NCBI GenBank assembly: GCA_009767595.1
Contig: VSDK01009608.1
Coordinates: forward strand, 2,507 to 66,506
Length of the DNA stretch: 64,000 nucleotides
Reading direction: 5' to 3'
Source of the DNA: Symbiodinium kawagutii
Taxonomy: Eukaryota; Sar; Dinophyceae; Suessiales; Symbiodiniaceae
Shown one piece after another: positions 33,781 through 45,300 of this stretch; within the stretch, counting starts at the first letter, position 1, and every line of letters starts with the position of its first letter. The notes below the pieces were generated by a model. That model was not told the origin of the DNA. It worked only from the letters and a program-made list of their open reading frames with translations, and searched no databases. The position numbers and the translations under genes are program-made.

Positions 33781-34244
33781 GTGGGCATATGGACCTCGGT
33801 CACGGTCCTCTGGTTGGGAAGGTGGTGGTTAAGCCTAGGGAAGCATGGGGAAACCATGGGGCGTCCACGTGACTTTCTTCCCCACTTCCCTAGGACTTCC
33901 AGAAGACTTCCCTACTCATGGGCTTCTCTTGAAACACTTAGGGTGCACATGTATTTTTGGGAACCGTCGGTTCTTAGGGTAAAACTGGGAAAGACTTCAA
34001 TGCATGGACACAGCCGTGTATGCCATGAGCATAGAAGCTGCAAACAGTGATAACAAAGTATTGTGATGCTCCGAGCGTGCATGTTTCAAACATGCGATTG
34101 GATCATACCTGATAAGCTATAAAAAGTGCCAATCCATTCAAACAGTGATGTATACATGTAGTATATATATATATTTGATCATATTGGCTGATTCACTTAT
34201 CATATCATCACGTCTAGTGATTGCAGAGATCAGCACGTTCCAAC

Positions 34245-34803
34245 CTGTACTGTCCACACTGATCAAACTGGAGCTCATCTCAACCCAGTAGCCTTGAAGC
34301 AGCTGCAGCATACGTCGATCTGTGTCCTCATCCTGCAGGCCCCTCAAGGCCTCAGAGCAAAGCATCAGCGCCTTGCTAGAAGACGCTGCCACCCACTTGA
34401 TGCAGAGATGCTTGGCATGGGAGAGTGATGTAAGAATGGTTGTTTCAAAGTGGAGGGATCCAAATCCAACTCCAACAGTTTGGGAGTATGCAAAAATGAG
34501 GCACAAACCACAAAGGAGAGACATATTGAAGCTTCATGCTATATCAAACAACATTAATGATCGTTCACCATCATTCCCCATCAACCATTTCTCAACCATG
34601 ACTGAACCACTACTCCACCATGACTTAACCACCACTCAACCATGACTTCACCTCTACTCAACCATGACTTACCCCCGAACTAACCATGACTCGACCATTG
34701 TGTAGCAAGGATCGATCATCAGAACCACTCCCGCCCATCGATGCCAAGTTTCTGCGCCCTCGCGATCGGTCCACAACTCCGCCACCGAAGCGGGAAAGAT
34801 GGC
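34245..34803 (-). CDS. two joined exons of an unknown protein
   Basis: Exon 34803-34735 (acceptor TTGCCAG|G, GC donor GATGG|GC) reads AIFPASVAELWTDREGAETW and joins in phase 0 to exon 34410-34245 (acceptor TGCCAAG|C or TCAAG|T, donor TACAG|GTTGG). The second exon reads CIKWVAASSSKALMLCSEAL, then RGLQDEDTDRRMLQLLQGYW. The second exon is helical with strong codon bias. No family was recognised. Confidence 0.6.
34590..34702. repeat. CTCAACCATGACT imperfect tandem repeat
   Basis: About five copies of an imperfect 23-bp unit containing CAACCATGACTTACC. Confidence 0.8.
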
Positions 34804-35079
34804 CTGGCAAGTGACCAACCAATAGTTACTGCCAGCAATCAGGGCGTAAGGGTATGTCTGCTAGTATGGATCATATATGTATATATTTATATATGTGAAT
34901 ATATATATATATGTGTATATGTGTGTGTGTGCAGTAGATACATCACATGCATGTAAAAAATGTCGATGTGAATATGCATATTTATATATGGATATAGTTG
35001 AGATACATATTGATACAGATATATGTGGCATGTATATTGTACATGTGAGCATACCTGTATGATATTTCACCAACGTACA

Positions 35080-35290
35080 TGATTCCGAAACCATGACGGT
35101 ACTGGCAAAAGTATTGTTGAGATAGGAGCCCCTATCAAAAACAATCTGGGTTTGGTTGTTGGCACCTCCAATCACGGACAGCGTTCATTTCAGCAAAAGT
35201 CCATCAACTTCTTGCGGTGTATAGCATCCGGTAGCCTTCACATCTCCCAAGATGACTGCAACTGACACACAGGGATAGTCCTCTCGCCCA
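35080..35290 (-). CDS. coding segment, unknown protein
   Basis: Two adjoining minus frames look coding. The 5' one reads DYPCVSVAVILGDVKATGCY then TPQEVDGLLL. The 3' one reads ANNQTQIVFDRGSYLNNTF then ASTVMVSESC. A TGA separates them, so a short intron is implied; its exact borders are not clear. The N-x-T motifs could be glycosylation sites if the protein is secreted. Confidence 0.45.
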
Positions 35291-35723
35291 AATGTTATCC
35301 AACATTATGTCGGATGGTGTGCCTAGCCATCCTGAGGTCATCCTTCATTGAACAACTTGCCAAGAGTGAAAACAAAGTCACGGATATGACCATGGGTCAA
35401 CATGAACAATCCAAAAAAGGAGCAAATGAACCTCAGAACAAAGACTAGTTTGGTCATTCAGGGGATGGTCACCAGGGGTACAGGGTATTGACTATCAACA
35501 TCCATCAACTCTCCAAGAACCTGAGGATTCTTGGTAGATCACCTGCTTTGTCTTCAAGCTCAATCAGTACTTGTCTGAGACACTGATGAATCATTCTTAA
35601 GATTGATGAATCTTCATTGAAATAGATGAATCATTGAACCATGATGAACCATGTACCAACCGTGTAACTCACCATGCACCAATCATGGCTGACGCCCGTG
35701 GTTCCTTGCTTCGCACATGTCAC

Positions 35724-35831
35724 CGTCCCCCGGTGTCCTCGTGTTGCGAAACACCAGGACTGTCCAAGGTGTCTGCCCAGATCTTGGAAGCCTCGCGAAG
35801 TCGCGAAGGGAAGCCACAGCCAGTCACCAGC
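35724..35831 (-). CDS. candidate internal exon, unknown protein
   Basis: Acceptor TCAACAG|G and donor GGGACG|GTGACA bound 108 nt (phase 2 to 2) reading LREASKIWADTLDSPGVSQ then HEDTGG. The acceptor lies inside an 18-bp perfect inverted repeat (35823-35878). A plus-strand frame is also open. Confidence 0.45.
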
Positions 35832-35878
35832 CTGTTGATTGTTGGTCATTTATGGATTATAATCAACAGGCTGGTGAC
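35823..35878. repeat. perfect 18-bp inverted repeat over a 3' splice site
   Basis: GTCACCAGCCTGTTGATT at 35823-35840 is exactly reverse-complemented at 35861-35878, with a 20-base spacer. In the minus transcript the hairpin would enclose the predicted acceptor of the exon at 35831. Confidence 0.9.
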
Positions 35879-36132
35879 AGGAGGCCAGGTACCACAATGG
35901 TTTAATGGTTCCAGACTGTTGATTGTTGATCATATTGGTTCACTCATAATGGTTAACAACTATTTATGATTAATGGTCAAAAGGCTGGCCAACTGTTAAT
36001 TGTTAATCATATAGTAATGATGGATAATGGTCAAGAGTGGTTAACAGTGGTTAATTCATAATGGTTAAGAGTGGTGAATAGAACAACGCAACAAACTGAG
36101 CAACCGCTCACCGAAGGGACACTTAACATATA

Positions 36133-36243
36133 TGGCTGTGGGTCAAAACCCTGTACCCCTGGTTCCCCATCATTAACCTTTGTTTTCCCTATGAAATTGT
36201 TGGTAAATCCTCCATTAGTTGGTTGGTTAATATTGACCCATAG
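36133..36243. mobile_element. family B inverted-repeat element, reverse orientation
   Basis: It starts TGGCTGTGGGTCAAAACCC and ends GGTTAATATTGACCCATAG; it is the reverse complement of the copy at 15533-15647. Confidence 0.75.
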
Positions 36244-36460
36244 ACATATGTTAACATTGCATTGCTGAGGCCCAACTCGACTGCATCAGAGGATTTCGGA
36301 TGGATCATGATCGCCTAGAATAAACATGGTGAAGATCAGTGAAGCATCCTATGATCTGATGTACACCCTCTGATCGAATAAACATGACCTTGTGGATCAC
36401 CTGGGTGAATCCTATGAAATGCCACGGAATCCCATGGAATCCCACACCATGGATGATCAC

Positions 36461-36600
36461 CCGTGGTGCTGAGTGTTCACTGGCGCCTCTGGAAGCTCAT
36501 CGCTGGCCACAATCAGTTCATCTGCAAGCAGCGGTGATGGTGGCAGCAGTGGTGACTGCACCTTGAGCGACGAGGTGTCGCCAGAGATGCATTCCATCCG
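36461..36600 (-). CDS. candidate internal exon, unknown protein
   Basis: Acceptor ACATCCAG|CGG and donor CCACGG|GTGATC bound 140 nt (phase 0 to 2), reading RMECISGDTSSLKVQSPLL then ADELIVASDELPEAPVN. It is Pro/Ser-rich and probably disordered. The antisense frame is serine-rich and less likely. Confidence 0.5.
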
Positions 36601-37131
36601 CTGGATGTTATACCTACGTTTGGTTGGTTTCCTTATAAACTTAATGGATTTTTGAGTGAGTAGATGTTGATAGTGAAATGTGGTTTATTAATTACTAGGG
36701 ATTTTTGAGCTACTAAACTCAAAATGAAGCTTCGATCCAAGGCTAACAAAGCCGCTTCATAGTTGAAAATGATACAGTTTCCCCAAATAGACTTTTAAAG
36801 CACACTCTGTTCTCTGCGACAAGACTGCATATGACACGGGCAATGAAATACAGCCCACGTCCCATTTCAGGACATGATGGTATCAGGACATGATGGTAGG
36901 TTCCTCCGCAAGGGGTCATAGTCGATGGCAGCTTGAAGAAAGCAGCTAAGTCTCAAAGTACCAACCAAGATGTTACAAGGGCTCAATGTATCAATTATTA
37001 TCAATTCATCCCCTGCTTTTCATCTGCTTTTCATCTGCTTCTGTTGCTTTTTTCATCCTGTTGGCCTCTAATCTGTAGCAATAGCTGTCCTTTAAAAGGC
37101 CACTGACAAAACACTCTCACAGCTGTCGCAC

Positions 37132-37859
37132 CTTGGGCGCAGGTGCGCTGACAGCATCGGGTTGCCAGTTCCAGGGAGCACCTCCGGAGGGAACTCCGAT
37201 GCTGTCAGGGTTGAGAATCGCTTGTAGTCTGATCACATGGCTATGGGTCAAGCAGTTAACCAACCAACCAGTGGTTAATGGTAAATAATAGGGGATAACA
37301 ACTAGCAACTATAGGAGATATAATGGGATATACCAGCTATATATGGCTATGGGTCAAGCAGTTAACCAACCAATCATGGTGGATAATAACCAACAAACTA
37401 TAGGGAAAACAATGGTTAATGATGGGGGAACCAGGGGTACAGGGTTTTGACCCACAGCCACATCAATCATTCTGACTTTTAGTCTGACACCATCATTGAT
37501 AAGTGATCCTCAATCATCATAAATACTCAAGTGATAATCACAACTGTAGTCTGGCATCATCATTGATAAGTGATAAAAGTTGATTCAATTGGTCATCAAT
37601 CAAACAAAGGATCCTTCACACGTGACAGCTTGACGTAAGCCTGGAATATGTCTGGGATCATCGATAATCATTTATACATATGCCCACTCACTACCTGGAA
37701 AAACACCAGCTTTTGAAATGACCTTTTCTAAGCTCCTGACCGCATTCACCACAAAACTTGGAGGTCGCTGGCTGCTCCGCACCACATCTGGGACATTCCC
37801 AGAACTGATCCTCAGGGCTCCACCAATGGCCATCCTGGTGCATCGGTTTGCCATCACGT
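37132..37859 (-). CDS. zinc-ribbon protein segment, two exons
   Basis: Exon 37859-37723 (acceptor CATTTCAG|A, donor GAAAAG|GTCATT) reads DGKPMHQDGHWWSPEDQFW then ECPRCGAEQPATSKFCGECG. The two CxxC pairs (CPRC and CGEC, 13 residues between) are a classic zinc ribbon of the type often found in eukaryotic and dinoflagellate regulators. It joins in phase 1 to exon 37201-37132 (acceptor CTGACAG|CA, donor CCCAAG|GTGCG), reading SEFPPEVLPGTGNPMLSAHL. Upstream and downstream exons are not assigned with certainty. The intron contains a full family B element (37343-37460). Confidence 0.65.
37343..37460. mobile_element. family B inverted-repeat element, intronic
   Basis: It starts TGGCTATGGGTCAAGCAG and ends TTTTGACCCACAGCCA. 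A 5' fragment of a second copy (TGGCTATGGGTCAAGCAG from 37238 to about 37300) stands about 100 bp upstream in the same orientation. Confidence 0.75.
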
Positions 37860-38538
37860 CTGAAATGGAGGTACCGCAAATGCAAAGAAAACATCAAACA
37901 ATTCCATAAAAGCATAGGTTTGAACATGGTTGTACCAAGTTTTGCATCCCATATAGTGCATTTGAGCTGAATTTTGGGGTTTTGCCATCTACAAAGGTAC
38001 CTATCCCAGAATTGCACGGGTGAAGATTTGGAGAACTAGCAGCCACTTTCTGATCATCTTGATAAATTATGCATATGAAAGAATTAGAACTCTGGATCGT
38101 AACCGGTGGTTGTAGCCACTATTTGTTTGCTCAGATCATGATGGTCCAAAAATCTTATGAACAGAAGAACAAGATCATACAACCAAATTGCAATCAGTAA
38201 GGGGGTGCATAATTGCATAATTGATTCTTGTGTGATTTTATTGTACCAATCTCCAGGTAGAAAGGATCATGAATGGTTCATGATTCATGGTTGTTCTCTT
38301 TACAACCCTACCATTGGGTATCCAACATTAGTCGGGGTAGTAGACACATGCAGACACTACAAACCAACCACATTCTGGACTATGAACATCTGTGTCGTGG
38401 AACTATGTACCACTCTAGTGCACTATCAACAACACAATGAACCACTAAACCTTAATCTATACCTTAATCTATATACCTAAATCTACACCTAAATCTACAC
38501 CTTAATCCATAGCACTGCATAGCACTAAGTCTATTGAC

Positions 38539-38692
38539 CTCGCCTACTTCGATATCTTCGATCTACTTCGCCCAGTGAGCGCCGTCCGTCCTCCTCCAAC
38601 GCCTTCTGCTGACGCCGCTCAGCATCCCGGCGCGTCTCCCGACGCAGACGCCGGTGCCGCTCCTCCTGGATGAGGAGTTGGCGAGGAGACCA
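38539..38692 (-). CDS. exon for a charged coiled-coil segment
   Basis: Acceptor TCCCCCAG|TGG and donor GGCGAG|GTCAAT bound 154 nt (phase 0 to 1). It reads WSPRQLLIQEERHRRLRRET then RRDAERRQQKALEEDGRRSL. The Arg/Glu-rich heptad-like pattern suggests a long helix. It could belong to the zinc-ribbon gene, but the phases to 37859 do not match directly, so at least one exon would be missing. Confidence 0.6.
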
Positions 38693-39071
38693 CTGGGGGA
38701 CCACGGGTCACCCAGCAATGGCCCAGCAATGACCCAGACATGGCGCAGCAATGACCCAGCAATCAATAGCTTGCTCGTGGTGATTAAGAACCAATAGCTG
38801 GCATGGTGACAAGATGTGACAATGGCTTTCGATGACCAATGACCAATCAATCAGTGAAGAGAAGAACTGAAGCCACGTTCCCACCTCTCAGTTCTCGGGT
38901 TGTCCAGTACCAATGAAATTGGATACCCCTTCTGAACCTTCCAGTGGATAACCTGCTGAACCGTCCAGTGTTGCAGTGTCTTCGTGACAGCGCTTTTTTT
39001 AGCTCGGCAACCGATGAGTTTGGATTGTGCATTGGCTTAGTCTGCAGCCAAAACGTTCCTCAGAGAACGTT

Positions 39072-40878
39072 TCACTGGAAAGGCCATACTAAATTCCACC
39101 AGGAGTCCGAAGACGCCTTGTTGTATTTACAACGACGACGGCCACCCATGTCTTCATCGCCCCACACTATACATTTTCCATCCGAGGAAATTGCTGCGAA
39201 GGCTGTGGATGTAGCCTGGATTGCGATCACATTCCGCAACTCACTTTGGACCTTCGTGCTGTCACCTCCCATCATTCCCTCTCCCCATGTAACAACGTTT
39301 CCATTTGCAAGGACTGCTGCAAAAGCGCAATCTGCAGAGAAAATCTGTAGAACGTCTCTTAGCCTATGCTGCACACCGCTGCTGTCACCACCGAATCTGT
39401 TCTCTCCCCACGTCACCACCTGTACCATCAGGGGCCAAATAAAGTAAAAAAGCAGAAATCACAACTCACTTGACTAATTTCACTATCTCTTGGTTATCCT
39501 GGGTTCAGCTGGTGCCCACATATAACACATCCAAAAAGAGGCGAACACAGGACATCAAAGGACACATCACAGGACATCATTAAAAAGCGAAAGAAACGAA
39601 ATGCAGATGCAAAGCAAAGCAAAGCAGCTGATCCATCTCCTCGAATCGCGGCAAAGGCAACCTTTGTGCCCTTGATGCATTGAACATCTCGCAGTTGGCT
39701 TTGGACTGCACTACTGTCACCACCCATGCGTGGATCACCCCAGGTAACAACCCTTCCATCAGCTAGAATTGCTGCGAAGGCTTTGCTTGTGGCTGCGATG
39801 TGGATGACATGCTTAAGTTGCAGATGGACGTCTCCTCGTGTGGCATCGCCACCGGAGTCGGGATCACCCCATGTAACAACTCTCCCGGTGGCCAAAATGG
39901 CCGCAAAGGCACGGTTTGTGCCTTCTATTTGCTGCACGTGTTTGAGCTTCCTCTGGACTGCCCGGCTATCTCCTCCACGGTCTGGGTCGCCCCAACAGAC
40001 AACACGGCCATCCTTTTTGATAGCAGCGAAGGCAAAGCTGGTGGCTCGGATCTGTTGCACATCTGCTACTACACCGTCAGTTTCAGCCATGCAACCTCCT
40101 CCATGGCAATGTCCCCATGCAACAACAGAGCCATCTGACCTCAGGGCAGCAAAGGCCATCTCATTGCCTTCGATGTGTTGGACATTTCTGAGTTCAGCTT
40201 CCACGCTGCTGCAGTCTCCTCCGAACCGCTTCTCTCCCCAGGTGACCACTGACCCATCCCGCAGGATGGCAGCAAATGCCTGGTCGGTAGCTGCTATGTG
40301 AAGCACCTGAGTGCTGCCATCTTTGAGGAACCCCGGGGGGCAACCGCCATGGAGGTACCTGCCCCAGGTCTCGACATGTCCAACTCCCCGGGAGTACATA
40401 GCGAAAGCCGAACACGTCGCTGCCAGCAACGCCTTGTGTGCAACAGCGGTGATGTGGTCACCATCTTCTACGGGAGCATCTCGCAAGAGTTGCCTGAACA
40501 AAAACACACATCATATCAAGTGCCGTGACTACCGGAGTTACATGATTGCTACCGATTGCTCATTATCACAAGAGCCCATCTCACAAGAATTCTTTCAAGC
40601 AAAAAACATGATGATCTAAACAATGATGATCAGATATTGGTTGGTTAATATTGACCCATAGCTATATGATCAGATCATTTCAATCCTCAGATCTGCATCG
40701 CTCTGTTCCTCCCACGCCTGGGGTCCAGGATCTGACCGGCTAAGGTCACCAGGCTCACGAATCGGCCGCCGTGGGCCCGTTGCGCGGCCTGCTGCAGGTC
40801 GCAGACGCGGCCGTTGGCCGCCACGGAGACTTCCTCCGTGGCGCCGCTGCTGAGCCCCACACGGAAGACTCGCGACAT
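39072..40878 (-). CDS. ubiquitin-like plus RCC1-like repeat protein
   Basis: Exons are 40878-40718, 40493-39629 and 39419-39072. Exon 1 reads MSRVFRVGLSSGATEEVSVA and SLVTLAGQILDP, and with exon 2 (QLLRDAPVEDGDHITAVA) forms a ubiquitin-like fold of about 70 residues. Then follow eight complete repeats of about 41 residues of the form VVTWGDPxxGGDSxxVQ...AFAAILxDGR, and the start of a ninth. This repeat resembles the RCC1/HERC-type propeller blade and is a family much expanded in Symbiodiniaceae. Introns 1 (40717-40494, 224 bp) and 2 (39628-39420, 209 bp) are both GC-AG, phases 2 and 0; intron 1 holds a fragment of family B (40637-40665). The C-terminus after WGDEDMGG (RRRCKYNKASS) is atypical, so a further splice and more repeats are possible. 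Function is inferred as protein interaction, perhaps in ubiquitin signalling. Confidence 0.9.
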
Positions 40879-41081
40879 GGCGACGGCCACTGGAGGCGCC
40901 AGCGTTTGAGCAGATCTGCGGGGCCAATTTCATCAGTTGAGATTTGAAAATGAACTTTCTATTCGATTGCAAATTTCATCATAATTAATCATGAACATAA
41001 ATAGAACAATCATTGCTCTATGATGATTAACATTGAAGAAACTGAGTGATTCAAATGTTCGAATCTACAGGACATGAAGAT

Positions 41082-42125
41082 CTACAGCTCACTGCGGTGC
41101 AACTGGACAGCAAGTTGCTGCGCCCTGTCCTCCAACCATCGCTCCAATTCAGTCATTGACAGCTGTCGGACCTGGAGCCAAGGCTGTGAACGAGGATGCC
41201 AAAGGAGTCCACTGTGATGTGATTCAATTGTGATCAATTGGATTGATTTGATTGATGTGATTGAATCCACTTGGATTCAATTCTGATTTCTTGAAAGAAG
41301 AGTCAGTGATGACTTCGTGTTGTGACCAGAGTGGGAATCTCATCTCAAGTCTTGGCAGCCTCTGCAATGAATACTGCAGCCCATCGATAGAGAGTTGCGG
41401 CTATCAAATCATGATCCTAAGACTGATGATCTGTTCGCATATAGTTGATGTACTTTGATGTACTTTGATGTACTTTGATGTACTTTGTATATCGGATGAT
41501 CTGTTGGACGGACTGACGATCTGTTCCCACTTGCCACAAGAGGCTTTGAGGCGAGGCCTCCCGGATGGTGAGGCCACTCTGAATGGATTCACGTCTCAGA
41601 GACTTCAACCTCTCACGAGAGTCGTCCTGACAGCATGGCACAGCCAAGCCTTTTGCACCCCGAGGAAGCCACAAGAAGCCCCACAGGAACGGGGGACCAC
41701 TCAGTGGTGATTGCCATGCTGAGCATCGTAGGATCCAACTAGATCCATGGCATGGTGAGCTGCTCGGGAAGAAGCCAAGCATTCATGATCGACCACCGAC
41801 AACCGTTTTCGTCATCGTCCAGTATCAACCATTAACATCCTCAACACCCCCCTTGAATGATTCCATGGTAATTACCATCATTAACACACCCATGAAACAT
41901 CCTCCAAATGGTGGTTTCTCAAAATAGGGGTACCCCTAAATCATCCATTACTGGTCATTTATAGCCAAATCCTGAACCAAAAATTGATCGCTACCCTGGT
42001 GAGCAGTGGAGAAGAACCCCGGCCTTTGGCACGGCCTCCTTGGCAGTCTCCACTTTGCCTAGCCAGTGTTCGATGGGTACAACGATGACGGCAATCAACG
42101 CAGCAATGGCCAGGTGCCAAAACAT
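41082..42125 (-). CDS. small membrane-anchored protein, 95 residues, three exons
   Basis: Exons 42125-42024, 41626-41531 and 41171-41082 are all bounded in phase 0 and give a complete frame from ATG to stop. Residues 1-20 (MFWHLAIAALIAVIVVPIEH) form one membrane helix or signal anchor. The rest is charged and helical: SRERLKSLRRESIQSG, then MTELERWLEDRAQQLAVQLH. Donors are GC, GT; acceptors TGTCAG|G and CTCCAG|G. Intron 1 contains half of a family A element and intron 2 contains a TACTTTGATG repeat. The gene starts 194 bp downstream of the C2 gene's stop and ends about 200 bp before the RCC1-like gene, so the cluster is tight. I do not recognise the family. Confidence 0.75.
41448..41487. repeat. 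TACTTTGATG 10-bp tandem repeat
   Basis: Three exact copies and a partial one of TACTTTGATG, in intron 2 of the 95-residue gene. Confidence 0.9.
41908..41992. mobile_element. family A element, right end lost
   Basis: The left end GGTTTCTCAAAATAGGGGTA and core TCATTTATAGCC are intact, but the right terminal repeat is missing. It lies in intron 1 of the 95-residue gene. Confidence 0.7.
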
Positions 42126-42318
42126 GGAACCACCAATTTGAGCATACTGTAAATTTACTTGATAATTCAAAAAAACTGAGTCATTCAATTTTTTTATGTA
42201 ATATTTTAAATTTACTTGATAAATATCAATCAACTGAATCATTCAAAATATTTCAAAATCAATGTCAAAACCTAAAAAGCATACAAAAGTTACAAAGTTG
42301 GCAGGGACGGTGTCCGAT

Positions 42319-45300
42319 TTACAAAACGATTTTCTGAGCCTGCTTCACTGCGCAGCCCTTGGTGCCTTCCGGTGGTGTTGCAGCTGGGGCGTCCACTTTC
42401 AACTTGAGGAAAGCCTTGACCCAGCTGCGGATCTTTAAGTTTGACATCATCTATCTTCATCTATCTTCATCTACATCACTGGATCATGCACATCTACGTG
42501 TGGTGATGATACTTCTGGTCTATGTACATGTGACATTCAACCGGTATATCGCAAATATAGAACAGAACACAAATTACATGGCATGAAACAACAAGACATG
42601 AAATGGAACAATATAGCAAGACATACCACGCTTCAATGATGTGGCATTTGTGATACATTGCACTGCACTAGATACCCACACAATTACACGATATCGATAC
42701 ACATTCATACAAAACACATACACATACGCAAACGTATCTACAATGTGGGTGTGTACACATGCATGTGCATGTTTGTCGGGGAACATCTTGGGGTTGCAAC
42801 TGGCAGCCCCACCTCATTCTTTCCTGCCTGGCGCTGAGAAGCTATGGAATTGGAAGTTCTGTTGACCAGGGGAAAAGTATTGAACCCCCAACTGGTCTGT
42901 TGACCAACACTCTCCAGGTAAGTATTTGCATTGCCTTTTGATGCCTTTTGTTAGCTTGAAAATAAAATGATGCTGAGAGAATCTATAGGGTGCAACAACA
43001 AATTCCGGCGGGGTTACAGAGCTGTCATCTAGCAGAATCTAGCACAATGTACTTTGGGCAAACATCAAATCAGATTATCCAAAAATGGATGCTGCACATG
43101 AATCAGGAGAGGGTACTGATCGAGACATGCAAATCCCTATTTGACAATATAAACAGAAAACAAATATGGAAGATGTGTCCGTCACAATTGCACGAATCAT
43201 CAATTTGTAATCTTTCATCATCTCTCCTTCCATGTGTGCCAAGTTATGTTGGTCACAATTCAAAGACAAGTCTTGATATCCTGACACTTCCTCCTTCGCC
43301 CAGTCTGCAACCCATTGGGTGTACCATGCTGGGGACATCGACCCAATAGGAAGTACCCATGGCCACCCATGGCCACCCATCGAAAGCAACCGGCCAGGCT
43401 TGTGGAAACCACGTCCGAGGTTTCCAAGGCGCTGCCCCCCGACTTGGGAGGGGGCGAGGTCAAGGATTTCACCAGCTGTTTGATGGAGGATAGTAACACA
43501 TTTAGTAACCAACAATGATAGGAAATACCATGGCTAACCAACAACAATAGAGGATACCACGGTTCACCAACCATAGGGGATAGTATCAGGGGTAGAGGGT
43601 GACCCACCACGTGGCTACGGCCTCTTCCAACTTGAGCTCTTCGTGTAGGTCGCCACTCAGAAGCCGTGCGGCGGAGATGGAGATGCGGCCCAAAAGGTCG
43701 GCTTTCCTCACAGTCGGAAGCTGAGCGCTGAGCGGCCCATGGTCACATGAAGATCTGTCCCATGCACCGACATCAATATAAACATATAGACATATAGATA
43801 TATTTATGTAATTTTATGTATATGCATGTCTATACATGTTACACGAACATATGTCCGCATAGATATACCTTCCTATATGTTGTTCATGCACTTGAAATCG
43901 CTTTTCAGTGCAAAACAGTTAGGTGTTGCGCACACATTAAATGATCCTCTATGTACATCTGACATGCTTGGATTCATTGAAAAACCATCATCAGCCATCA
44001 CCAATGACCAACAAAGCACCCAGGCTTGGCGATCACAATCAACCACGGTTCATTGACATGTAACCAATACCAATCACTATCCTGAACCATTGCAGTCTCA
44101 ACTGTTGACAACTATGATTCTTAATCACTGATTGCTGCTATTTGAATAACTAGTTGTTGATCGCGAATTGTTGATCACTGTAAAACGTGAGCCAAAAAGA
44201 ATCATTGCTTTGAAGAAATTCGAAGCATCGATGCTTCCCACCAGGTCGTCAGATGTGTCACCCACAACGGACGCTAGTCCCAGTAAAGACATTTTTCAGG
44301 TTGGCAACTAGGGACTGGGTTATAGGTATAGGCTATATAGGTATCTGCCAACCTATACGCTGGGTTAAGGACATCACCCACAATAGATGGCAAATGGAAA
44401 AAGGATGAGTCCTATACAGAAACGATTTCTGACAGAAAATGAAGTGTGTGAGTTCTGGTTGCATCGTGGATCATCATATACTACGAACTAGATTGTTGAT
44501 ACAAGTTGCAAGTAAACTATGCACAGGCATTTTGGGTTGCACATCAGCACAAACTGCTTGTCATCGAGCAATACACAAATGCCGTACTATTTCAAAAGGC
44601 CACAACCATTCAACTCTGCAAGCGCCTGACTATGACAGCCTGTCCATGCTTCAGGGTTGCCAGGGTTGCTGAGGGTTGCCAGGGTTGCTGAGGGTTGCTA
44701 GGGATGCCGTGCTTCCAAGTTTCCCAAACCTATCCCAATCGCTGATCTTGAACTCCAAAACATCTGTAGCAGCCACCAAGAGCTCAGTAGCAGCATCCCA
44801 AACGGGATCCGAAGAGTTCTGACCACCGCTGCGACGGTCCCAATATGCCCGGCTCCCAGGGGCGGGTTAAGACAGCAGAGGTAAGAAATGGTAGGGAAGT
44901 AATAGCTGATCAGAAGCAGCATCCTCCACTTATCCAAGGGATTCCAAGGGTGTGTCACGGGCCTGGACAACAAAAGCACCTGGATCACAGGACCCACCGA
45001 CAAACATCGATCTTACTCTTTGCAGCTGGGGCCATAGGGGATGATCTAGCTGTCTTCGAAGGCAGGTACCTCCACCCGCCAGTGAGCATCATCAGGAATT
45101 CCACTTTGACCCTGTTTGCTTGTTGGTTGTTTTGGTCATTCTCAAACTTTCTGCCCCACCAACCACTTCATGACTACTCTCTGGCAAGTTGACATGGTTG
45201 GACCCAAAACTTATCCTAGAAAAAGCTAGTTTACCTATTGCAACTGGTGATTAACTTAGGACAACCTGGTCAATTTTTACCAGAGTGTATCCAATGGTAT

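Noticed and set aside
39726-40301. Plus-strand 191-codon frame
   Set aside because: It is the antisense shadow of the RCC1-like repeats; its own repetition follows from the repeats on the other strand.
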